Source: Emcibacteraceae bacterium | Lineage (GTDB): Bacteria; Pseudomonadota; Alphaproteobacteria; Sphingomonadales; Emcibacteraceae | Direction of reading: 5' to 3' | NCBI GenBank assembly: GCA_028281625.1 | Contig: JANQJN010000139.1 | Coordinates: forward strand, 1-37,452 | Length of the DNA stretch: 37,452 nt | Shown here: one piece after another, positions 16,646 to 28,994 of the stretch | Layout: every line of letters starts with the position of its first letter | How positions within the stretch are numbered: position 1 is the first letter of the stretch | Program-made: the position numbers and the translations under genes | Notes under the pieces: generated by a model | Databases searched by the model: none | What the model was told of the DNA's origin: nothing | Seen by the model: only the letters and a program-made list of their open reading frames with translations

Positions 16646-17860
16646 ATGATGAGTTCTGAATTTTACAGAATAAAAAGACTGCCGCCATATGTTTTTGCTG
16701 AAGTGAACGCCATGAAAGCAAAAGCGCGAGCGGCTGGCGAAGACATCATCGATTTTGGTATGGGAAATCCTGATTTGATGCCGCCACAGCATGTGATCGA
16801 CAAAGTCACAGAAACCATGAAGGATCCAAAAGCGCACCGCTATTCAGCGTCAAAAGGCATACACGGCCTGCGCAAAGCCATGGCCGCCTATTATGATCGC
16901 AGATTTAACGTGAGTGTGGATCCGGAGACAGAAGTCATCGCTACGCTTGGCTCCAAAGAAGGGCTCGCCAACCTAGCGCAAGCCATTACAGCGCCGGGCG
17001 ATGTGATACTCGTGCCAAATCCAAGCTATCCGATCCATCATTTTGGTTTTATCATTGCGGGGGCAACTATCCGTCATCTGCCGACCACAACTGATCACAG
17101 CTTTATGGAGATCTTGTCCCGGGCGGTAAAGCATAGTGTACCAAAACCAACGGCGCTTGTGATCAATTATCCGTCGAACCCGACAGCAGAAGTGGTTGAC
17201 CTGGATTTTTATAAGGAAATAGTCGCCTTTTGTAAAAAGCACGAGATTTATGTGCTGTCCGATCTTGCATATGCGGAAATTTATTTTAACGATATGCCAC
17301 CACCATCCATATTGCAGGTGGGCGGTGCGCGCGATATTGCTGTTGAATTTACATCCATGAGCAAGACATATTCTATGGCCGGATGGCGTATGGGATTTGC
17401 GGTGGGCAACAAAGAACTGATTTCCGCCCTGACACGTATGAAATCCTATGTGGATTACGGTGCTTTTACACCGATACAGGTGGCTGCAACGGCTGCCCTG
17501 AATGGCCCACAAGAATGCATTGAAACGCACCGGGAGACCTACAGGAGACGCCGGGATGTACTTGTGGAAGGAATGAAGGAGTCCGGTTGGGAAATCCCGT
17601 CACCTGAGGCGACCATGTTCGCTTGGGTTCCACTTCCTGAAGGTTGGGAAGAAGTGGGCTCAATGGAATTTTCAAAAGCACTGCTGACCCACGCCAAAGT
17701 GGCTGTGGCACCGGGACTGGGTTTTGGTGAATATGGCGATGGTCATGTGCGTATTGCCCTTGTGGAAAATGAGCAACGCATAAGACAGGCCGTTAGAAAC
17801 ATGAAGCAATTTATGAAAAAAAGTGACGATATTTTAAGTCAGATTAAAGAAAAGCAATAA
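16646..17860 (+). CDS. alaC: Class I/II PLP aminotransferase, alanine transaminase AlaC type
   Basis: A 404-residue fold-type I aminotransferase. It begins FYRIKRLPPYVFAEV and continues with DIIDFGMGNPD, RYSASKGIHGLRKA, VPNPSYPIH, YPSNPTAE and SDLAYAEI, which parallel E. coli AlaC closely. The PLP lysine is K240 in SMSKTYSMAGWRMG. AlaC makes alanine from pyruvate and glutamate; in alphaproteobacteria the same subgroup is often annotated as LL-diaminopimelate aminotransferase, so that naming should be treated with caution. A second ATG three bases in is an alternative start; a GAGAAAG sequence precedes both. The homoserine dehydrogenase gene starts ten bases after its stop, so the two form an operon of amino-acid metabolism. 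Confidence 0.9.
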   Translation: MMSSEFYRIKRLPPYVFAEVNAMKAKARAAGEDIIDFGMGNPDLMPPQHVIDKVTETMKDPKAHRYSASKGIHGLRKAMAAYYDRRFNVSVDPETEVIATLGSKEGLANLAQAITAPGDVILVPNPSYPIHHFGFIIAGATIRHLPTTTDHSFMEILSRAVKHSVPKPTALVINYPSNPTAEVVDLDFYKEIVAFCKKHEIYVLSDLAYAEIYFNDMPPPSILQVGGARDIAVEFTSMSKTYSMAGWRMGFAVGNKELISALTRMKSYVDYGAFTPIQVAATAALNGPQECIETHRETYRRRRDVLVEGMKESGWEIPSPEATMFAWVPLPEGWEEVGSMEFSKALLTHAKVAVAPGLGFGEYGDGHVRIALVENEQRIRQAVRNMKQFMKKSDDILSQIKEKQ

Positions 17861-17870
17861 GGGTGAAAAA

Positions 17871-19163
17871 GTGAGTAAACCGTTAAAAGTAGCCATCGCC
17901 GGCTTGGGAAATGTCGGCATCGGTGTTGTAAAAATCCTTGAAGAACATAAAGAGTTGATCGCGGACCGTGCTGGCCGTGAAATCGCTATCAGCGCTGTAT
18001 CCGCCAGAAGTAAAGATCAAGACCGTGGTGTTGATCTCAGCCCTTATCAGTGGGTGGATAACGCCGCTGAGATGGCGGATCTTGATGATGTGGATATCGT
18101 AGTGGAATTGATCGGTGGTGAAGACGGTATTGCCTATGAACTTTCGAAAAATTCCTTGAAAAACGGAAAAGCTTTGGTCACCGCTAATAAAGCTATGGTC
18201 GCACACCATGGGGCTTTACTCGCCGATATGGCGCAGGATGCAGGTGTTGTCCTTCGCTACGAAGCGGCAGTTGCAGGCGGAATTCCGATTATCAAATCAA
18301 TTGGTGAAGGTCTTGCCGCCAATAAATTGTCGCAGGTTTATGGTATTATGAATGGGACCACCAATTATATGCTTACTCATATGGAAAGCCGTGGACTTAC
18401 CTACGATGAGATCCTCGCTGAGGTGCAAGAGCTCGGCTATCTGGAAGCAGATCCTGCGCTTGATCTGGACGGTATTGATGCTGCTCATAAGCTCGCTATC
18501 CTCAGCAGTGTGGCGTTTGGCACCAAAACTGATTTTGAAAGCGTTTATATTGAAGGTATTCGCAACATTGAAAGCGTAGATATCGAATATGGCAAGGAAC
18601 TTGGCTATCGTATTAAGCTTTTGGGTATCACCAAATATGAAGATGGAAATTTGTCGCAGCGTGTACATCCGGTGATGATTGATCGTGAACTTCCAATCGC
18701 CAGTGTCATGGATGGCTTTAATGCAATTGTTGTTGATGGTGATTATATTGACCGTACGTTTTATAACGGCCGCGGTGCAGGCGAAGGACCCACTGCGTCC
18801 GCAGTGGTAGCTGACTTGATTGATATTGCCCGTGGTCATTCCGGCCCAGCGTTCTTCAAGCCGGCGTCAAAGCTTATTGAAGCTGCGCCCGTTTCCATTA
18901 ATCGTCGCAAGGGAGCGTATTACGTTCGTCTTCATGTAGAAGACCATGCGGGCGTTATTGCTGATATTACAGCAGCACTCAAGCATACCAATGTTTCCGT
19001 TGAAACCATGCTTCAAAAAGGTACTGAAAAAGATGGTACTGTTTATGTTGTGATCGTTACCCACGAAACAACAGAAGTGGCGATGAAAGACGCCATAAAC
19101 CGTATTAAAGAAGTTTCTTCGGTAATAGAAACACCACAATCTATTAGAATTGAAAAATTATAA
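17871..19163 (+). CDS. hom: Homoserine dehydrogenase
   Basis: A 430-residue monofunctional enzyme that reduces aspartate semialdehyde to homoserine, the branch point to threonine and methionine. The N-terminus has the NAD(P)-binding glycine motif IAGLGNVGIGVV; VTANKAMVAHHG, MNGTTNYMLTHM and LEADPALDLDGIDAAHK are the conserved catalytic and substrate-site segments. Residues from about 350 form an ACT domain (YVRLHVEDHAGVIADI), the usual site of threonine feedback. The GTG start has AAGGGTG six bases upstream, overlapping the stop of alaC. Its position between alaC and glpX is the gene order I expect in Alphaproteobacteria. Confidence 0.96.
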   Translation: MSKPLKVAIAGLGNVGIGVVKILEEHKELIADRAGREIAISAVSARSKDQDRGVDLSPYQWVDNAAEMADLDDVDIVVELIGGEDGIAYELSKNSLKNGKALVTANKAMVAHHGALLADMAQDAGVVLRYEAAVAGGIPIIKSIGEGLAANKLSQVYGIMNGTTNYMLTHMESRGLTYDEILAEVQELGYLEADPALDLDGIDAAHKLAILSSVAFGTKTDFESVYIEGIRNIESVDIEYGKELGYRIKLLGITKYEDGNLSQRVHPVMIDRELPIASVMDGFNAIVVDGDYIDRTFYNGRGAGEGPTASAVVADLIDIARGHSGPAFFKPASKLIEAAPVSINRRKGAYYVRLHVEDHAGVIADITAALKHTNVSVETMLQKGTEKDGTVYVVIVTHETTEVAMKDAINRIKEVSSVIETPQSIRIEKL

Positions 19164-19213
19164 AATTAAGCTATAGTCTCGGCAGAGAGATATTAAAGAA
19201 ACAGGAATAAAAA

Positions 19214-20191
19214 ATGGCAGTTAATTCGACGTTAGATCGTATTTTTGTACTTGAACTTGTGCGTGTCACAGAAGCAGCCGCGATTGCTGCGGCAAAATTA
19301 GTTGGAATGGGGGACGAAAAAGCTGCTGATGCCGCTGCCGTTGATTCCATGCGTAACGAATTTAATGCGCTTCCAATCAAAGGAAGAATTGTGATCGGTG
19401 AAGGCGAGCGCGACGAAGCACCAATGCTTTATATTGGTGAAGAAGTGGGAACTGGTGAAGGGCCAGAAATTGACATCGCCCTTGATCCACTAGAAGGCAC
19501 AACAATTGCCGCAAAGGCGATGCAAAACTCGCTGGCCGTTGTCGCCCTTGCTGAAAAAGACAATCTTCTAAACGCGCCCGACGTATATATGGACAAGATC
19601 GCAGTAGGTCCTGGCCTTCCAAAAGGAATTGTTGATCTTGATAATTCAGTTGAAGAAAATGTTAAGGCGGTGGCGGATGCCAAAGGTCGTCAGGTAAGTG
19701 ACATGCTTGTGTGTGTGCTTGATCGTCCGCGTCATGCGAAGCTGATTGAAGATATTCGCGCAACCGGTGCTCGTGTGAAGCTGATCGGTGACGGCGATGT
19801 GGCTGGCGTGATTGACACAACTGACCCTGACACATCGGTGGATCTTTACATGGGATCAGGCGGTGCGCCTGAAGGAGTACTTGCTGCTGCTGCGCTTCGT
19901 TGCATTGGCGGACAAATCCAGGGTCGTCTGACATTTAGGAATGATACGGAACGTGACCGTGCCCGCAAGTGGGGGATTGAAGACCTTGACCGTAAATATA
20001 TCACTGAAGAAATGGCGGCGGGCGATGTTATTTTTGCCGCGACCGGTGTCACTGACGGGACACTTCTTCGCGGTGTTCACAGCACACCAGACGGTAAAGG
20101 ATATACAACGGATACGGTTGTGATGCGTAGCGCATCCAAAACGGTTCGTAACATCAAAACCGTTCATAACCGCGAAATCAAACTATCTTAA
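19214..20191 (+). CDS. glpX: Class II fructose-1,6-bisphosphatase
   Basis: A 325-residue GlpX protein that dephosphorylates fructose 1,6-bisphosphate in gluconeogenesis (Mg2+/Mn2+ dependent). Family motifs are visible: GRIVIGEGERDEAPM, IDIALDPLEGTTIAAK (metal-binding DPLEGT), GDGDVAGVI and GSGGAPEGVLAAAAL. The length is typical. AGGA precedes the ATG by a normal distance. recJ begins three bases after the stop, so glpX and recJ are expressed together although their functions are unrelated. Confidence 0.96.
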   Translation: MAVNSTLDRIFVLELVRVTEAAAIAAAKLVGMGDEKAADAAAVDSMRNEFNALPIKGRIVIGEGERDEAPMLYIGEEVGTGEGPEIDIALDPLEGTTIAAKAMQNSLAVVALAEKDNLLNAPDVYMDKIAVGPGLPKGIVDLDNSVEENVKAVADAKGRQVSDMLVCVLDRPRHAKLIEDIRATGARVKLIGDGDVAGVIDTTDPDTSVDLYMGSGGAPEGVLAAAALRCIGGQIQGRLTFRNDTERDRARKWGIEDLDRKYITEEMAAGDVIFAATGVTDGTLLRGVHSTPDGKGYTTDTVVMRSASKTVRNIKTVHNREIKLS

Positions 20192-20194
20192 TCA

Positions 20195-22003
20195 ATGACA
20201 TCTGAAAACCATTCCACAGCCGAACGCGAATTAATATTGGCTGTGGAAAATTCGGTGACTGGTCGTGCCTGGGTGGCACGTCCTGCGGAGCACCGCATTG
20301 TACAAGCCATCTCGCAAAATCATGATTTGCCGGAAATTGTCGCCCGCGTCGTTGCTGGACGCGGTATTTCAATTGATGATGCAGCAATATTTTTAAACCC
20401 GACCTTAAAAGAAATGCTTCCTGACCCTTCAATTTTTAAGGATATGGATAAAGCATGTGCGCGGATCGCAGACGCCATAATGGCTGGCGAAAAAGTTGCT
20501 GTTTTTGGTGATTATGATGTCGATGGGGCCACGTCAACAGCTATATTCAAAAGGTTTTTCAAAGCTTTAGGTAGTGATATCACTGCCTATATCCCTGACC
20601 GCATGAACGAAGGGTATGGGCCAAACACAAAGGCGCTCCTTGAACTTAAGGCGGCCGGGCATAAGCTCGCGATCACCGTTGATTGCGGCATTGTATCTTT
20701 TGATCCTCTAAATGCTGCGACTGAAGCCGGGCTTGATATTATTGTGCTTGACCATCATCAGGCGGAAGCAAAACTTCCCAATGCGGTGGCGGTGGTGAAC
20801 CCTAACAGGCTGGATGAAGAAGAAGGGTATGGTCAACTTGCTGCGATAGGTGTGAGCTTTATTGCAATCGTTGGCATAAACCGCGAACTTAGAAATCGTG
20901 GATGGTACGCGGAGCAAGGAATCAGCGAGCCCAACATCATTGAATGGCTTGATCTCGTCGCACTTGGCACCATTTGTGACGTAGTGCCTCTTGTAGGCGT
21001 TAATCGGGCGTTGGTTTCTCAAGGCCTTAAAATTATGGCTGAGCGCCGCAATGTTGGGCTTAAAGCTCTAGGGGATGTGGCCGGGATCAATGAAGCACCG
21101 GGGACCTATCACGCGGGGTTTTTGCTGGGTCCGCGGGTAAATGCCGGTGGCCGGGTTGGCAGGTCAGAAGCAGGCACAATCTTGCTGAGCACCGACGACG
21201 AAGAGCAGGCCATGAATATTGCATCAGAGCTTAATACCTATAATGCTGAACGACAGGCTATTGAAGCCATGGTTCTGGAAAATGCGATGGATCAGGTACA
21301 AAATAAAATTGGTGTGGGCGGCGTGGTGCCTCCGGTGATCATCGCGGCTAATGTAGGATGGCATCCAGGTGTAATTGGTATTGTTGCGGGACGGCTGAAA
21401 GAACATTTTAACCGGCCAACACTTGTAATTGCCATTGATGATGATGGTGATGCCAAAGGATCGGGTCGCTCCATAATGGGCGTTGATTTAGGTGCTGCTG
21501 TAACGGCGGCGCGTCAGGCAGAAATTCTAACTGCTGGCGGCGGTCACGCCATGGCGGCAGGGCTAAGCCTGAGATCAGAAAATATTGAAACACTTCAGGA
21601 ATTTCTAAATGAGCGACTTAAGGTCAAGGTGGAAGATGCGATGAAAACGCTCTCACTTAAACTGGATGGCGTTCTCAACCTGTCCGCTGTGGAACCACCC
21701 CTTGTGCATATGCTGGATCGCATTGGTCCTTATGGTCAAGGGAACGCGCAGCCACGCTTTGCTTTTGCCGATTGCTTTGTTTCTTATGTAGATATTGTCG
21801 GAAAGGATCATGTAAAAGTGAGCTTTACCGGCCCGGATGGCTCGACTGTTAAAGGGATGGCATTTCGTTCTGCGGATAAGCCATTGGGCAGATTACTCAT
21901 AGATTCTCGTGGTAAAACCATAAAAATAGCTGGAACCGTGCGAAACAATACCTGGAATGGTCGGACAAGCGCTGAAATATTTATTGATGACGCCGCTGAA
22001 TAA
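20195..22003 (+). CDS. recJ: Single-stranded-DNA-specific exonuclease RecJ
   Basis: A 602-residue 5'-3' single-strand exonuclease used in recombination and mismatch repair. Catalytic Mn2+ motifs of the DHH superfamily are present: GDYDVDG (D106, D108, D110), D-C-G at the third motif (VDCGI), and D186-H187-H188 (DHHQAE). The C-terminal DHHA1 nucleic-acid-binding motif GGHAMAAG and the OB-like tail follow. The length is near the family norm. It is the last gene of the alaC-hom-glpX-recJ run and ends inside a terminator stem. Confidence 0.96.
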   Translation: MTSENHSTAERELILAVENSVTGRAWVARPAEHRIVQAISQNHDLPEIVARVVAGRGISIDDAAIFLNPTLKEMLPDPSIFKDMDKACARIADAIMAGEKVAVFGDYDVDGATSTAIFKRFFKALGSDITAYIPDRMNEGYGPNTKALLELKAAGHKLAITVDCGIVSFDPLNAATEAGLDIIVLDHHQAEAKLPNAVAVVNPNRLDEEEGYGQLAAIGVSFIAIVGINRELRNRGWYAEQGISEPNIIEWLDLVALGTICDVVPLVGVNRALVSQGLKIMAERRNVGLKALGDVAGINEAPGTYHAGFLLGPRVNAGGRVGRSEAGTILLSTDDEEQAMNIASELNTYNAERQAIEAMVLENAMDQVQNKIGVGGVVPPVIIAANVGWHPGVIGIVAGRLKEHFNRPTLVIAIDDDGDAKGSGRSIMGVDLGAAVTAARQAEILTAGGGHAMAAGLSLRSENIETLQEFLNERLKVKVEDAMKTLSLKLDGVLNLSAVEPPLVHMLDRIGPYGQGNAQPRFAFADCFVSYVDIVGKDHVKVSFTGPDGSTVKGMAFRSADKPLGRLLIDSRGKTIKIAGTVRNNTWNGRTSAEIFIDDAAE

Positions 22004-22023
22004 GCAGAAATTCGGCGATTTTT
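21994..22023 (+). terminator. Rho-independent terminator of recJ
   Basis: An eight-base stem (21994-22001 with 22010-22017, one G-U pair) closes over an eight-base loop that contains the recJ stop codon and is followed by a run of five Ts (22019-22023). Confidence 0.6.
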
Positions 22024-22054
22024 ATAAAAAGTAATATTTATTACAAAAAAGCTA

Positions 22055-22083
22055 TTGACCCATGCTTCCGGAAACGTTAGAAA
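22055..22083 (+). promoter_or_regulatory. Candidate promoter of tRNA-Glu
   Basis: TTGACC at 22055-22060 is a strong -35 match, and TAGAAA at 22078-22083 is a fair -10 with 17-base spacing, about 20 bases before the tRNA. A 14-base palindrome, GTAATA-TT-TATTAC at 22031-22044, and an A run lie just upstream and could act as an UP-like element. Confidence 0.5.
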
Positions 22084-22103
22084 CCATCCACACCGATTTG
22101 GAC

Positions 22104-22178
22104 GGCCCCTTCGTCTAGCGGTTAGGACGCGGCCCTTTCACGGCTGAAACACGGGTTCGAGTCCCGTAGGGGTCACCA
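22104..22178 (+). tRNA. tRNA-Glu (anticodon UUC)
   Basis: A 75-base cloverleaf with the CCA end encoded. The acceptor GGCCCCT pairs with AGGGGTC (one G-U). The anticodon stem CGGCC/GGCTG encloses CTTTCAC, giving anticodon TTC at 22137-22139. The T arm ACGGG-TTCGAGT-CCCGT and a D loop containing GGTTA are regular. It reads GAA/GAG. I found no second copy of its 3' end in the window that would mark an integrated element. Confidence 0.97.
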
Positions 22179-22306
22179 ACATCTCTTTTATCCCATTATA
22201 ATCATTAGATTTATAGTCGCCTGAAATATGGTCAATGCGTTTCTGTTAAAAGATAATCATCGCACGTTGATCATACGGCCTTTTGAAGCTTAAATTTGCA
22301 TGTATA

Positions 22307-22340
22307 AAACCATCGGCAGGATTGAACCTGCCGATGGTTT
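22307..22340 (-). terminator. Rho-independent terminator of the czc operon
   Basis: A perfect 14-base stem (22307-22320 with 22327-22340) and a six-base loop lie just after the czcA stop. Read on the minus strand the stem ends in a run of four Us, followed by AUAC, which suits the leftward operon. Confidence 0.75.
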
Positions 22341-22345
22341 AAGGG

Positions 22346-26741
<4,396 letters not shown>

Positions 26742-26745
26742 TTTT

Positions 26746-28026
26746 CTATTCCTGAATTATGGTATCGAACATATGGTTTTCAGTGTCATACTTGGCAGTG
26801 AGACGATTTATCTCACTTTCGGCCATGTGAAACCTTTCCAGTTCGGTAATAAGTTGTGATCTAAAGTCGGCCACGACACCTTGTGCGGCGTAGACATCAA
26901 GATAATTGGCAAGCCCCTGTCCGAGGCGTTCAAGGGCAATTTCTTCCGTCTTTTCAGCTTGAGGGATAAGTTCCTGGATTATTCGCGTCGCTTGAGCAAA
27001 TGCGGCCGCTTTTTTCTGATCCTGTAAAAGCAGCTGTCTTTGGATTTGTCTAGTGGCATCCTGCTGATCAACATGACTCTTATTAAGTTCAGCGCGAGCG
27101 CTGTTAATTTTATTTGCATTGGTATTATAAAGGGCCAATGGCATCGAAAACCCGGCTATGACTGCCACATCGCTGGTGCCTTCTAGATAACGAAGTCCAA
27201 CATTCACTGTGACGTCTTGCCTGGACTTTGACCTTTCAAACGACACTGTTTCCTGTGCAAGGTCAATTTGATTGCTTGCAAGCTTGAGGTCAGGGCTTTG
27301 TTCTGGATCAATAATAGACCGTGAAAGATTTGTCGGTAATATTGAAAGTTCATTTGCATCGAGATCAAAATTTGTATCGGTGGTCTCCCACAGATTTGCC
27401 AGTTCCTGTTTCGCGGTTTGAAGTTCAATATCTTTTTGCTCAACAAGTCTTCTGGCGTTGAGTAGTTGCAAACGGGCATTTTGAACAGCAAGATTAGATG
27501 ATTGTCCACGTGCCTGATATTCTTCCAATGTGGCGTGCATTTTTTCAAATATGGCCACCTGAGCCTCCAGGTTCTCGGTGCTCATTTTTGACGAAAGGGA
27601 TTTGATATATGCTTGTTCCGCTCGCCGGATGATATTCAGTCTTATCAATCGCCACTCTGTTTCAGCGATATCCTTGTATTTGCTTGCAACTCGGCGCCTG
27701 TATTTCCGTTTGTCGCCACGCTCAAACATTTGATTGTAAGTAAGTGAAATTTCACTTCGAGCAAATCCGGTGTACGGACCTGTTCCAGTGAAATTTTCCA
27801 TCTCTGCTGTTAGAAATGGGTTAGGCTTCAAATCAGCCTGTTTTATCTCCGCACCTTTAGCGGCTATTAAGTGCTCCTGTGATCGAAGTATATAAGCGGC
27901 ATCAACTGCACGACTTATGGCTTCCTCACGGGTTAGCGTTTCTCCGGTTTGTGCAATTGCTGCATCATGAACCAGACCTGACCATAGGCCAGCGACGACA
28001 AAAGCCGTCAATGTCATAAATTTCAT
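26746..28026 (-). CDS. czcC: TolC-family outer-membrane metal efflux channel, CzcC type
   Basis: A 426-residue outer-membrane factor. Residues 1-25 are a signal peptide ending AIA-Q. The remainder is two repeats of long amphipathic helices separated by short beta segments, the TolC layout: SLTYNQMFERGDKRKYRR is typical of the first repeat in CzcC proteins, and long Q/E/A-rich heptad stretches follow. The order on the minus strand, czcC-czcB-czcA with gaps of four bases or overlaps, is the classical czcCBA arrangement, so this channel should serve the CzcBA pump. GAGAG precedes the ATG. Confidence 0.92.
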   Translation of the reverse strand: MKFMTLTAFVVAGLWSGLVHDAAIAQTGETLTREEAISRAVDAAYILRSQEHLIAAKGAEIKQADLKPNPFLTAEMENFTGTGPYTGFARSEISLTYNQMFERGDKRKYRRRVASKYKDIAETEWRLIRLNIIRRAEQAYIKSLSSKMSTENLEAQVAIFEKMHATLEEYQARGQSSNLAVQNARLQLLNARRLVEQKDIELQTAKQELANLWETTDTNFDLDANELSILPTNLSRSIIDPEQSPDLKLASNQIDLAQETVSFERSKSRQDVTVNVGLRYLEGTSDVAVIAGFSMPLALYNTNANKINSARAELNKSHVDQQDATRQIQRQLLLQDQKKAAAFAQATRIIQELIPQAEKTEEIALERLGQGLANYLDVYAAQGVVADFRSQLITELERFHMAESEINRLTAKYDTENHMFDTIIQE

Positions 28027-28102
28027 TGTGATATTCTCTCATTTAAACAGATAAACCACGCATAGGGGATACCAATACGCGCCAAGAAGTTGTTTAATGA
28101 GA

Positions 28103-28441
28103 TTAGGCGAGCGGAGGTGGAACCGGAGGTCGACTACCTGAATTCAGATTGATGCGATCTCTACGAATGTTGTTTGGTGCTCTTACAATTTCTCTTGAAG
28201 TGAGCGTTACATCATCTTCAAACAAATAAACATTTACCATAGAATGAAAGGACACATGCAACTTACTCATCAAACGATTTTCTGCATGACCATCTTCAGT
28301 ATGAAGGTTTTCAATATATTCAGGAGTAATATTGTGGTAATCATCGCTAAAGTCAAAAGCAGCAAAGTCTATTAGCTGCATTGCGAGCAATGCAAATAGA
28401 GCTAAAAATGAAGCTGCATTACCTAGTTTGCCCTTAGCCAC
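28103..28441 (-). CDS. Small exported protein in the CzcI position of the metal efflux operon
   Basis: A 112-residue product. GTG at 28441 has AGGAA nine bases upstream. Residues 9-30 are a hydrophobic signal or anchor segment (FLALFALLAMQLI). The rest is predicted to be periplasmic and contains five scattered histidines (DYHN, NLHTEDGH, KLHVSFH) among Asp and Glu, with a Pro-rich end (PPVPPPLA). It lies 76 bases before czcC on the same strand. In Cupriavidus a small periplasmic protein, CzcI, holds the same place and influences metal regulation. I see no sequence identity that proves homology; the assignment is by position, size, export signal and metal-ligand content only. Confidence 0.7.
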   Translation of the reverse strand: MAKGKLGNAASFLALFALLAMQLIDFAAFDFSDDYHNITPEYIENLHTEDGHAENRLMSKLHVSFHSMVNVYLFEDDVTLTSREIVRAPNNIRRDRINLNSGSRPPVPPPLA

Positions 28442-28458
28442 TGAAAAAGATTCCTTTC

Positions 28459-28473
28459 ACAGATATAATCTGT
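28459..28473. promoter_or_regulatory. Palindrome just upstream of the czc operon, candidate operator
   Basis: ACAGAT and ATCTGT are perfect complements around three bases, 18 bases before the GTG start of the first gene of the operon. AT-rich palindromes at this position are typical binding sites of metal-sensing repressors. No regulator gene is present in the window. Confidence 0.35.
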
Positions 28474-28676
28474 ACCTACTTTCTTATATAATGTCTCATA
28501 AAATAAATGCAATACATGCATCGCTGTTAAATGAGGATATTCATTAATTATACGAGTATTTTAGTAAAACCCATCGAAATACATATTGGCATTCGGGTTT
28601 AAAGCATTAATTATGAATAGCTGTCGATAGCATAAGAATTTAGTAGGCAGTCCGTTGCCTTTTTCCAGCTTGAAAT
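28474..28676. other. Gene-free gap between the czc operon and the small lipoprotein gene
   Basis: No ORF with a credible start is seen on either strand. Apart from AT-rich sequence that may contain the czc promoter, the one structured element is a plus-strand hairpin, AGGCAG-TCCG-TTGCCT (28645-28660, last pair G-U), running into five Ts (28660-28664). It looks like a rightward terminator although no plus-strand gene precedes it. Confidence 0.4.
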
Positions 28677-28943
28677 CTAGCTATTTTCAAATAAGATTTG
28701 TTTGCATAATTCTTCATTGAGTCCGCGCATTCTTACTTCGTCAATCATGTCAACGATTGACGAAGTTTCAGAATCCGTAAAGGAACCTTTGGATCCGTTT
28801 TCCAATCCAGGATAAGTTGAAATATACTGCCTGCATATCTCCAGGTTATCCAAGCCCGCGTGATTTGAATGCATTGCAGGCTGAGATGCACAGCCTGACA
28901 CGATTAACAATAACAGTAGATAAAAATTAGATTGCTTGAACAT
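28677..28943 (-). CDS. Small lipoprotein, unknown function
   Basis: An 88-residue product with a clear lipoprotein signal: a Lys near the start, a run of leucines, then the lipobox VSGC with C18 as the lipidation site. The mature part of about 70 residues is polar and mostly helical, with cysteines in EICRQY and ELCKQ that could form a disulfide. An AAGGA close to the ATG, after a run of Gs, is the ribosome-binding site. It follows the class V PLP gene's strand but its start lies beyond that gene's stop, and it stands alone. No family is recognised. Confidence 0.65.
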   Translation of the reverse strand: MFKQSNFYLLLLLIVSGCASQPAMHSNHAGLDNLEICRQYISTYPGLENGSKGSFTDSETSSIVDMIDEVRMRGLNEELCKQILFENS

Positions 28944-28994
28944 ATCCTTCCCCCCATAGGATCAATTAACTGTCATAGTATACTGTAAATCAAG

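Noticed and set aside
22104-22178. tRNA-Glu as an attachment site for a genomic island carrying the czc genes
   Set aside because: No integrase gene is present, and I found no repeat of the tRNA 3' end elsewhere in the window.
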